A DNA stretch of 64,000 nt from Sisyra terminalis. Its lineage: Eukaryota; Arthropoda; Insecta; Neuroptera; Sisyridae. A program made the position numbers and the translations under genes. The number at the start of each line of letters is the position of its first letter. Within the stretch, counting starts at the first letter, position 1. Location of the stretch: positions 28,166,001 to 28,230,000 of the forward strand of contig OY292276.1 of NCBI GenBank assembly GCA_958496175.1. The letters run 5' to 3'. The notes under the pieces are model-generated. The model saw only the letters and a list, made by a program, of their open reading frames with translations, searched no databases and had not been told where the DNA came from. Of the stretch, positions 25,359 through 35,600 are shown piece after piece.

Positions 25359-25880
25359 TAAGACCTTTTAATAAAAAAATAACAACTATGTAGGTTTTGA
25401 AAATCTTTGAAAAAATGAAATTGTTTTTAAACTTTATTTTTTTAAGCCATGATACAGTTTTGGTACCGCTGAGAAAGTATTTTTTTAAGTATAGTATACT
25501 ACTTACATAATATGAGCTTTTATTCAGATTTTTTCAAATAGTACTTCATAGTGAAAAAAAATAAAAACAACCACTTTAGTAATGTATGTGTGGTGTATGC
25601 ATGTATATATATATATATATAATTATATATATGTATGCATATTCAGATTAAGTAACAGCAAGTGGTTGTTTTTATTTTTTTTCACTATGAAGTACTATTT
25701 GAAAAAATCTGAAAAAAATCTCATATTATCTAAGTAGTATATTCTACTTAAAAAAAATACTTTTTCAGCGGTACCAAAACTGTATAATGGTTTAAAAAAA
25801 TAAAGTTTGAAAACAATTTCATTTTTTCAAAGATTTTTAAAATCTACATAGTTGTTATTTTTTTCTTAAAAGGGTCTTAT
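25359..25880. repeat. About 520-bp palindromic fold-back element
   Basis: Left arm 25359-25577 and right arm 25659-25880 are inverse copies with few differences, for example TTTGGTACCGCTGAGAAAGT / ACTTTTTCAGCGGTACCAAA and TTCATAGTGAAAAAAAATAA / TTATTTTTTTTCACTATGAA. The 80-bp centre is an (AT)-rich spacer. A third partial copy lies just upstream (25179-25325). Confidence 0.8.
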
Positions 25881-26405
25881 TGACTCCTACAATATATAAA
25901 ATTTTTAGAACAATCGGTGTAGTAAGTTCGGAGAAAAAAATTGTCTCTTTTTTTCCACATTTTATTTTTTTTTTGGGAAAAATAATGATCGTAGAGAAAT
26001 CAAATTTACAGGATCTGAGTATTTTATTAGTATCTACACACACTGTAAATTTCATAAAAATACTGTAAAAAAAAAAATCCAAAAATTATTTTCAATGTTA
26101 TTTAGATAGGATTTTTGGTCGGTGCTCAGAGGATTTATAACTCTCGTCGTCTGCACTATTTTCCCTCCAAATGGCGTTTCATTAGTGCAAGAAAGATAAA
26201 GTAAAAACTGCCTTCGTGGTGATGTTCTCTAGGATAAAAAAATCCCCACTCTTAACAAATTTATCAAGCACACCTGTCCTTAACGCTTTTGGTGATAGAA
26301 TTCTAAGCATTCAAGATTTAGTTACAAGTGGTGTTTTGTACAAGTGCTGTAAGCAGCAAGAAACGCTAAGAAATAAGTGAAGAAAATGTGGCGAAAGTAA
26401 GTTTC

Positions 26406-26494
26406 TTTTGTTTTTCCTCAATTTTTCTTTTTTTTCCAACAAGAGGATAAATCCCTCTTGTTGGAAAAAAAAGAAAAATTGAGGAAAAACAAAA
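26406..26494. repeat. Perfect 41-bp hairpin with 7-nt loop
   Basis: 26406-26446 and 26454-26494 are exact inverse copies (core TTTCCTCAATTTTTC and CCAACAAGAGG), separated by ATAAATC. Every base pairs, including homopolymer lengths (8, 5 and 5). Nothing outside the arms pairs. Confidence 0.9.
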
Positions 26495-26716
26495 ATAATA
26501 AAACCCCCCACTCCCGGACGCCTGGTCTGGAGATACACATACATACAAACATAGTAAATAAAAACTTGCATACATACACAAGTAGATAGCAAGTACGAAC
26601 TAATACATTCCGTATCTTTGTCTTACATACTGACTATATCTTCCTTCGCTTTTTCCCTCTGATTTGGTTGACTGCGTTTTCAAGCTAAAATATTCGTCAG
26701 AATATTCGTTAGAATT

Positions 26717-27640
26717 TATACTGAATATTAACTCTACAACGATCAGCCAACAAAATTTTAAAGTTTGAATTTTTCGAAATTTTCCTTTGCCAATCGATGG
26801 AAAATCGTTCATGGAGGTTTATGACAAAATAGTTTATTAATAATTAATTAATTAATTATATATTATTAATAATTATTGATATTTTAACCATTGATATAGA
26901 AAAATGTTAGGAAAATGGATTTTTAAGCGACGTAGAAAGGTAAAAATGCAGGAAAATATTGAAAAATATTTTTCAATAACATAACAACAACAAAAATTAA
27001 AGAAAAATTAACGTTACCTCCTCCCCCAACGAAAAAACTATAAAAAAAGAAATTTTTAGTTTTTTTTTTTTTCTAAGTATTTATTGCAATAAAATTTTCC
27101 AAAAAACAAATATCGAGACATCATTGACCACTCTTTTCACCCAAATTTTGTCATCGTTTGTGAAAATCAACTTTTCCCACAATAAATTTTTGAATTTAAA
27201 ACTCGGAAATAACACTGTGTTTGAAAATTTAAAGCTTACTGTGGGAGAAGTTGATTTTCACAAACGATGAAAATATTTGGGTGAAAAGCGTGATAAATGA
27301 TGTTTCAATTTTTGTTAATATTTGAAAATTTGTGAAAATAAATGTTACGAAAAATTAAATTTTTATAAATGCCTTGTTTTTTCGATTTCTTTTCTTGTTT
27401 TGGAGGTGAGGTTTTGGTAATTTTTCTGGTTGTTTTTTTTTTTTTATTGAAATACATTTTTCTAAATTTTCCTACATTTTTGCTTTTAAATTTTAACTTT
27501 TCGTAATTATTTAATTGATTTAATTAATGTAAATAAACTATTTTGTAGCAAACCTACGAACGATTTCCTATAGATTGACAGAAGAAAATTTCGGAAAATT
27601 CAACTTTTAAAGTTTTGTTGATTAATCGATGTAGGGTTGA
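26717..27640. repeat. About 920-bp imperfect palindrome
   Basis: Outer arms pair: ACAAAATTTTAAAGTTTGAA TTTTTCGAAATTTTCC (26751) with GGAAAATTCAACTTTTAAAG TTTTGTTG (27594), and GACAAAATAGTTTATT (26823) with AATAAACTATTTTGTAG (27532). Inner arms pair: TCACCCAAATTTTGTCATCG TTTGTGAAAATCAACTT with AAGTTGATTTTCACAAACGA TGAAAATATTTGGGTGA. The middle holds low-complexity runs. No coding frame. Confidence 0.7.
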
Positions 27641-28082
27641 ATATTTAACCAGATTTTGAAATCACAAAATAAAAATATTTCTGTTGAGCTGAATGAGTTC
27701 ATACGTCTGGAATAAAATATCATAAAACGCAAAACTGTAAATGTTCTAAATATTAATGTTTAGATTTTTTTGTAAGTCCTCTTTATTCTCAAAATTCAAT
27801 AATTAAAAAAATAAAACATTAACTTAAATTTCTGCTATAAATATTAGCAATATTTAAATTACTTAAGTATTGAACAATAACTACAAAAACCATTTTTGAT
27901 TTTGATTTTGCAGTTAAATCGTTATAACTTCAGAATTTGAAGTAATTGTAAAAGTAGGAATTATTTTGTATTTTTTTTATTGATCGCTTAAAATTCTAAC
28001 AATAATTTTCAACAGATATAAAGGCGGCATAAGAAAAATCCTTAATGACAAAAAATTTAAACAAAAAACTGGAAAATGAAGG

Positions 28083-28153
28083 GAAATGCAATTGATCCAA
28101 TCGACTACGTCTGGGATTTGAAAGGAGTTTTGTCTGGCCTACCTAGCTGAGTA
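28083..28153 (+). repeat. Local duplicated block, copy 1
   Basis: CAATCGACTACGTCTGGGAT TTGAAAGGAGT followed by CTAGCTGAGTAA. Same order at 28580-28645 about 490 bp away; TTTCAACAGAT precedes both. Confidence 0.55.
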
Positions 28154-28579
28154 AAGTTTACGGCGACAAACATGGGAAATAAATGTAAATATCTAATTTT
28201 ATTGAAAGTCATTTATATAAAATATACAAGGATTTATCTGGAGAGTAAAAAAAATCTTTTTGCACTTAAGAATAATAATATATGTAGAAATCTAACAGAT
28301 AAATTTGATTCTATAAATTAGCTATCTTAAGGATGTGGTCTATCCATCCATAAAAGGAAATACCGTCTCTTAGTCTTAATGAATAAACACTAATCATACG
28401 AATATCATTTTTCCATTGTAACTTAATCATCACATTCGAGTTTAAAGCCATTATACAACTGCTAGTTGTATTTTTTCTTTCTTTTGATCGAATAATAAAA
28501 TTTATACAATATTTTTCAACAGATGCAGTAGCGGAAAATGATTTTATTATGTGGAAACCAAAAAGCAGTCGAACATCGA

Positions 28580-28645
28580 TGGAAATCAATACATTCAATC
28601 GACTACGTTTCGGATTTGAAGGGAGTGTGTAGCTGGTTGAGTAAT
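28580..28645 (+). repeat. Local duplicated block, copy 2
   Basis: CAATCGACTACGTTTCGGAT TTGAAGGGAGT then GTAGCTGGTTGAGTAA, matching copy 1. Confidence 0.55.
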
Positions 28646-30480
28646 TAGTTGATTATTATATTATATGTAATTTCCGAAAAAAAAAATAATATTATATGTA
28701 AATAATTAATTTAGGTGTGTTTAAAAAAGTTGTAAATATTGTGTGAAACTAAAAAACAAAACAAAATAATAACTGTACAAATTTTTATGAATAATAAAAA
28801 AAACATTATACTTGTAAACCATTTCTTATTTTATTTTCGTATCTATATTCTCAGAATGAACTTGTCTCATATTTTTTACATTTTAAAAGTTAGCAAAGAT
28901 AAAAACCTTAAATATCCCACCAATTCTATGATATGTTTGTTTCGTATTATGCACTAGTCTGCAAAAATGTATGAAATCATATGAAATAGTGAAACCGCTC
29001 TAGTAAAATGTTATAGGACACCAAGGTGGTGGGATATTCTCTGTCCGTCTTCTAGGGACAGCTTTAACATTGGAGTCGGTAGCCCGTGCATTGACCTCAA
29101 ATGTGTGATTCCTAAACAGATACATCGCTTACTATATATAATTCACATATGTGAAATTTGATCAATACAAGAAAATTTCTTATCTTTTTTATAAAAAATC
29201 ATTATAATATATATTCAATAGATCTAACCATTTATTAGTTACCAGAACTAGAAACTTTAATAAAGAGTTTCTGTCATTAATTTAATTTTAATAATACCAA
29301 ACAAATTAGGTTTAATATATATTTATATTACCCTTAGAAGAAACTAATTAGTATTGTAGGTGTAAATAAATCATGGAAATAATCCAACACTACTATCCTA
29401 TAACTTTTAATTAGTAAACTATATAAATTATAAGAAAAATTTCCAACTTACTTTCTCATACATTTAGCCGGTTTTTCATAACCATGCGCCATTTATTTTT
29501 ACGTATTTGTAATACATTATTTAAAATTTAAAAAACAAGAATACTAAAGTATTTCTTTTTCTTGTAGTAAAAAAATTACTTATTTTGTTTTTTTTACTAA
29601 CTACTCACAAAACTACCACGTCTAAAGCTCCCGCAGCACTGTCGCTGAAAGATACAATACATACCATTCATATATAGATTCAAAAGTCGGTCAAAACGTG
29701 TTTCGTGTAAGAAATCAACTCTTCCAACCCTAATATCTTTATAATCTTTATAATATCTGATTAAGAGATTAGCGCTAAAGAAATGTCTAGAGAAAAAAAA
29801 AACAAATGATTTTCTATAACTTAAATACTTATTATAATTAATTCATACTTTACTAGACCTTCAAATTTTTGAAATTTGACTTTTTTTATAACTTAAACTA
29901 TAAATACCTTCAAGCATTTTAATAAACTTTAAAAGTAACAATAATTTAGGCAAAAATTTCAAAATGGAATATAAGCCATGGAAATCAATTAATACTTCCA
30001 TTATTTATAATTATTACGTCTCTGTTATCACGTGTCTTAAAAGCTTGCACGAAATACGTTACAGTACGTTTTTGTTCATAGTTTTCCAGTTTTCCTCACA
30101 TTTTGTAATTAAAAAAAAACTGATATTTTTATAAGGAAACCGATTAACAAAGTAAAAATCGGTCAAATATGAGATTGACTAGAACACGAAAAATTCCGTA
30201 CTATCTCTGAGCTTTTTCTTATAATCGAGATAAATTACAATCGTTTTAACTTTTAGTTATCCAAAAAGAATGAAAATATATATTTCTTCAAATATTTTGA
30301 AAACATTTTATTAATTTTTTTAAATTTTAGAAAATTGATTTGGTTCAAACCTTCCAAAAAGAAGGTTCTTAGTATTTTTTTCTCCAAAGGCCAAAAAGCT
30401 TAAAAATAATGTGCCAATTTTGATATTTGTAGACTCTAAATAGGTTCCTCCCGACTAGATTTTTTTTTAAGAACCCGATA
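28646..30480. other. Gene-free gap
   Basis: AT-rich with the repeat motif near 29078; no coding signal seen. Confidence 0.35.
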
Positions 30481-30485
30481 AGGAG

Positions 30486-30516
30486 CTTATCAGGTTAACC
30501 TCGTAACCTGATAAGA
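30486..30516. repeat. Short perfect stem-loop
   Basis: CTTATCAGGTTA and TAACCTGATAAG enclose ACCTCG. Further CAGGTAACCTG pairing follows at 30526-30536. Part of a GC-richer block of unknown role. Confidence 0.45.
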
Positions 30517-30617
30517 TATAAGTCAGGTAACCTGGCGAGGATCTGAAAAGAATGTAACATAGAGGACCCATGTGATCCTTATTAGGATTATCTTAGCCTG
30601 ATCAAGATTACCGTATA

Positions 30618-30680
30618 TCAAGGGTCCCCAACCTATTTGCGCCCAAGAGCATATTCTAAAATGCCGGTCAGACGGCAAGC
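30618..30680 (+). mobile_element. Possible hAT-like terminal fragment
   Basis: CAAGGGTCCCCAACCTATTT followed by GCGCCC and GCCGGTCAGACGGC resembles decayed hAT ends. Weak, based on wording only. Confidence 0.25.
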
Positions 30681-31270
30681 AGGATTTATTTTTTAAGGTA
30701 AACTTACAGTTGAACATAGTGAATAATTCATAGAAGTAATGCACAACAAATGTAAAAATTCTAGCAATTGAGACGATTTCGAAGAAAACAATACAAGAGA
30801 GCGTTTTTATCGAGACGGAGACAAACCAAAATATATCCTGAAGATGCTATTTTAACCAGGAAAATTATAACTTTGTAAATATTTTCTCTATTCTCTTATT
30901 TCTTTGGATGATTACTAAATATTAATTTTTCATAACATTGTATTGTAAACTTAAATATTTCTCTGAAAGTGGCCTACTAAACACGTAAGTGACCTTTTAA
31001 CTCTTATTTTTAAAGTACAGAAGCATATCCACTGAGATTGTATAACTAAAATAAACGTCCTCCATAAGCCCCATGTTAAATTTAAATTGTCATTTATCCT
31101 CAATTTGCCGAGTGCTCGTACCCCTTCCATACCATATTGGTACAAAATATATTTTCTCCTCTCTAAATCGGCATATGGAGCAGAACGGAATAGTTCAACA
31201 ACACCCACGAGAAAGCGTTGATTTTAAAAAATTCCTAGAAATTGGGAGCCCAAGGGCATCTATTATATTT

Positions 31271-31449
31271 TTGATAGGGTTGCGGACCTAGAATATTCGA
31301 AAGTTCTAACATTGAAATTAAAGCGAGACGGAAGACGTTTCAGTAGATTCTACATGAGATTCTAATGCGGTGTAGAAAGAGATAGAATTCGAACAATCTG
31401 GAAACTTCAATAAAGTGGCAAATAGGTATATAAATAAGGACCCTTACAA
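31271..31449 (+). repeat. Leader/promoter-like repeat upstream of the decayed gene; second copy near 2090
   Basis: This block (CTAACATTGAAATTAAAGCG ... CTGGAAACTTC ... GGTATATAAATAAGGA) resembles 2088-2260 (CTTACATTGAAACTGGAGTG ... GTGGAAACTTCC ... TTGGTATAAACAAGG) in the same orientation. The TATATAAATAAGG box followed by a coding remnant suggests the 5' regulatory end of the repetitive element that carried the gene, possibly LTR-like. No matching downstream copy was seen, so LTR status is not shown. Confidence 0.45.
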
Positions 31450-31905
31450 CAAAACTTCGTTGAATTAAAAGTTTTGTCAACGCTTTGGATCGAGAAGGTC
31501 TGGCATTCAAGCACTTAAAAAGCAAAATACGCGGACTCAGTGAAGCAAAATTTAAAGAGATAATCTTTGTTGGATCACAAATTTGGGATATTGTCAAGGA
31601 GACGGGAAAGAAAAATTCCAGATTCTCCAGGAAAAAGAAAAAGAAGCTTGGGAGGTCTTTAAGGCAAATCCATGGATTCCTAGGGACAAAAGAAATGATA
31701 CCTTCAATCAGTAAAAACACTACTAGTCAAATACCATTAACTCGGATGGATTCGTTGCTCTCATCTAGATTTTTTACCTCAAAATTATTGAGCTTTCATT
31801 GCTGAGCTTGGAGAAAGATTTCATAGGGACATATTTTTCTTAAAGCAAAGATATCAGGGATGTTGGAAAGCAGGATTTTGGAGGCTTATGTATTACTAGC
31901 ATTAC
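31450..31905 (+). pseudogene. Decayed repeat-encoded protein gene (arthropod family with GERFHQDI-type C-terminus)
   Basis: Conceptual translation in shifting frames gives pieces in the order expected for a repetitive uncharacterised protein family common in arthropod genomes: GLSEAKFKEIIFVGSQI (frame of 31485), then KEKEAWEVFKA about 31630-31670 in another frame, FLGTKEM about 31676-31700, SHLDFLPQNY about 31760-31790, and ELGERFHRDIFFLKQRYQGC about 31802-31860. Intact relatives read roughly LSEAKIKEGIFVGPQI ... EKEAWxSFKxVxxxFLGN ... HSHLDFFPENLG ... GERFHQDI. At least two frameshifts and in-frame stops (one between LPQNY and AFIAELG) break it, and the middle is deleted. It is a dead copy. 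The family assignment rests on memory of these motifs, not a search. Confidence 0.7.
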
Positions 31906-32036
31906 TAGTCTTTGTTGAGGTGAGATATGCTTTGGAATTGGCCTAAAAGAGATAATTCAAGGGACCTTGTCCAGGTAGAACTTGATTATCTCCAGATTCA
32001 TCGACTTACTGTTTATAAAAGTTACCCTTTTAAAAA

Positions 32037-32108
32037 AAAGGTATTTAGTAGTATTTTGAAATGATTACATTTAAAATGTCTTTAATAACTTTAAACGATT
32101 TCTAATGA
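32037..32108 (+). repeat. Dispersed repeat (GATTTCTAATG block), copy 1
   Basis: GTATTTTGAAATGATTACAT TTAAAATGTCTTTAATAACT TTAAACGATTTCTAAT also occurs at 57510-57572 (ATCATTACTTTTAAAATGTC...) and partly at 63390-63432. It is preceded by an AAAGTTACCCTTTTAAAA motif, found inverted near 57915-57940. Confidence 0.55.
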
Positions 32109-32481
32109 GTATTTTCAATATTTACTTTTTAAACAAGGTGTTCATACATAACTTTAATTAATAAATATGAAAATAAGTTGAAAATTGGAAATGGTTTTAA
32201 TTTTGAAAGCCTAAATATTTCATATAAAAATATACGATTTGTTTCAAGTGTAACGATAGCAAAGTTTTTTCATCATATACGATATATACCAATGTTTTGA
32301 AACATAACTCCTTTACTATTTGTCGCATATATCTTCATGGTTTTTTTTCTTGTATGGTTTTGTAAATTTCTCATTATTTTTTCAATTTTTTAAAGGAATT
32401 TTTTTGGCCACCTGTAGATAAAGAGTATAACTAAAAATTTTTAAACCTAGCAGTGTTCTCAACCACTCTTAAGTACTAAGC

Positions 32482-32520
32482 AAACGTCAAATTGACGTTT
32501 AGGATGTCAAACGTCAAAAA
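32482..32520. promoter_or_regulatory. Palindromic CGTCAA elements upstream of PIKfyve
   Basis: AAACGTCAA-A-TTGACGTTT (32482-32500) is a perfect palindrome, followed by GTCAAACGTCAAAA (32506-32519). It lies 95-130 bp before the start codon, where a core promoter of this gene is expected. A regulatory role is inferred from position only. No TATA box stands out. Confidence 0.4.
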
Positions 32521-32614
32521 AGTGGAAAAGAGTATCAAAATTTTTAATACAAATAAAAATAATTGTGAATTTAAAATATTTATTCTTAAATAATTTTAAC
32601 ACATTTATTTCAAA

Positions 32615-35600
32615 ATGGAATCAAACTTAGACGATCCAAATCAATTAACTGAGTTCGCTCCGTTACCGTCTGAAGAAAAACAACAAGGTGTCGGGCAATT
32701 TTTTTCTAAACTTTTTAAGTTTGGGAAAAATGTGGTCTATGGCGAAAATTCTTCTTTACAAACCGATGCCTCATCGTCTCGATCATCTTCAGTCGATACA
32801 TCACCTACTGTCGACAAAAGTGACGATAGCGTTTCACAAGCAAGTTCAAAATTCGGGAACGATCAAATACCCATTGATGTTATAGAAGGACGCAGTTTTG
32901 AGAATGTTCTTAAGCGAATTGGAGATCTTTTAGCCTTAAAAAATACCGTTAGTTCAAAATCATTAAGTGTACACTGCTTTAATATTATTTATTTATTTTT
33001 TTATTTTTTGTAAAGAATTTGCAAGATTATAGTGATACTGAACTACGACAGTATTGGATGCCAGATAGTGTCTCGAAAGAATGTTATGAATGTTCAGAAC
33101 GTTTTACCACATGGAGACGGCGTCATCATTGTCGTCTGTGTGGGCAAATATTTTGCTCACGTTGCTGTTCTCAAGAAATTCCCGGACGAATCATGGGATG
33201 TACAGGTATAATTATGTTCATTTAACTTAAAAATTATTCATTTATAGTCCTATCTTTTTATATTTCAAATATTTTTATAGGAAATCTTAGGGTTTGCATC
33301 TACTGCTGTAAAATTGTATTATCCTATCTACCTACATCAAAACTAGAAGCCGATCTAGGAGCAGATTTGAAACTATTACAAGAAGATTTAAAATCAAAAA
33401 TTGGTACTTTTAATGCTAATGACTTACTTGAAGCCTCTAGTATGTTTTCATCTGCAATGGATTCAAACACAACTCTTAACTCAATCGGAAATGATATGGA
33501 TGCAACGACAAAAAGAAAAATATCAGTTGGTTATCAAGAAGAAAAATTTGCAATTAGGGGAAATTCAGATGTTGCTCAGTATAGTGAAGATAGAACAAGA
33601 GCTTTACAGAACTCAAGATCTTTACGAGCTCTGTACAATGAAATTTGCGACGTTACAAGCGGAGGAAGTAATTTAGCCACAAATAAAAGTCTTCAGTTAG
33701 CCTCGTATCGTTATCGTTTACGTACTTATAACAATTGTTTTCCTGGATCGCAACTTGTAGATTGGCTTATAAATCACAACAAAGCAGCGTCAAGGTAACT
33801 ACTAATTAATAATTCTTTATAAAATTATTCGTAGTTCGTTTTCAAAAATTTTAAAGTTCATATTTTGAAGAGATGAGAAATATCTTTTCAGAACCAGAAA
33901 AAATTTCTAATAAACACTTTTCATTTCTAAGTTGGAGTTGATGATTGATTTAGTATTATTTATGAGTTTGTAGTTTTATACAAGTGAAAAATCAATATTT
34001 TCTGGTTTTTTTTCACCTAAACATATTAGGTAAAAAATAATTTAAATCTTTAGTTTTTTTTTCAATCGTTATTTGCCGGCACTTTATAACTACCAAGATC
34101 TTTAGTGACTCTAGGGTTAATCAAAAACTGTAAATCGAGAAATATCAAAAATTTGCTCGATATGAAATTCGAGCCCATCATCTATCAGTTTTAGAATAGT
34201 CACCTGGACCACTCGGTCACTAGTAGCTACTTTATTTTATTTTATATTATTCGTAACTTATATTAAAAAAAATATTTAGTGTATTTCTTTCAAACGAACA
34301 CCTTATTTGTAGAAAAAGAAATAATTTATTCGAAATAAGAAGTAATATTAGCTCAAATATCAGAAACTAAATTAATAATAAATACTTATAGGATTTAAAA
34401 GTCAAAACTTACTAATTATGATTAAATGTTTTTTCCTACGAAAAATTACATTATATGGAAGTTTTGGTTTCGGTCGGACACTACCCAAGACCACTAAACA
34501 GGAGCCAATGAATGTCTCAGTTCTCCAACGAAAAAGAGCCTCTACTCTTCCATTATACCTTCAAGACCGAGCACCCATCCCAATTTGATCTTGTTTTTTA
34601 AAAATTCTCAGGAATAAGGACTCATCTACGTTAATTATATCGTAATTTTTGTAGGAAAAATTCAAGAAATATTTTATTCTTTAAAACATTATATAATATC
34701 ATGTAAAGACAAAAATACAAGTCACAACTTATTTTTTGGCAATAATCACATACAATTTTGCATTTACTATGTGCCCAAAGACCACATATTAAATATTTTA
34801 TCAATGTTTTTCCAAAATTATCCAATCAAACTAACCTGTGGCAAAATATGCGCTCTACAGATTCTATAGACCTAGGAGCCCCGGATAAATTACCTATTGA
34901 GAATCTTTTGTATTTCATTATTTAAAATTAACCTTTTATGCAAATCTCATTGCTTGAAGACTTTAAATTTATATTTGAATTCTTATAATTAAATAAATAG
35001 TTACTGTCAATTAGATCACATAACTCATCAAAATCATAATGGAAAAGATAGAATAAATACATTAAAAGGAATAAGTTTTATTTAAAATGGTTTAATATTA
35101 TTACTGGGGCCGATATTTGCACTCATATTTAGACCGACCGTATCCGTAAGCTATATAATAAAAGGACGGTATTTTCACATCTACATAGTTACATTTATCT
35201 TCCAAATAAAATTTTATCCAGAGGCTAAATAAACAATCGAATAATAAACCACGTCTTGATTAAAAATAACTTTCAATTTTAGAGTTCAAGCTACTGCTCT
35301 AGGACAAGCTTTACTTGAAGTAGGATACTTGGAAAATGTTGTAATTGAATCGCCTTGTTCGACCAATTTTCCTTCCAATAACCAACCATCGTTTTCGGAC
35401 AGTTTAACCAGATTATACCGACCTTGTCCACCATCTTCATTAAAATTTGAGTCCAGCAAAGATTTTTTCAATGATTCCCAAAATACTCGACGATCTACCC
35501 AAGAACCAGCCGAGCCGGTATGGGCTCAACAAATTCCTCAAGATGGAGGAGGAACTACGACGGGTTAGAAATATCCAGTTTAAATTAAATTTTTTGTAAA

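Noticed and set aside
26311..26592. Overlapping minus-strand frames across the 26.4-kb hairpin
   Set aside because: The frames exist only because of the perfect inverted repeat; residues are F/K-rich low complexity.
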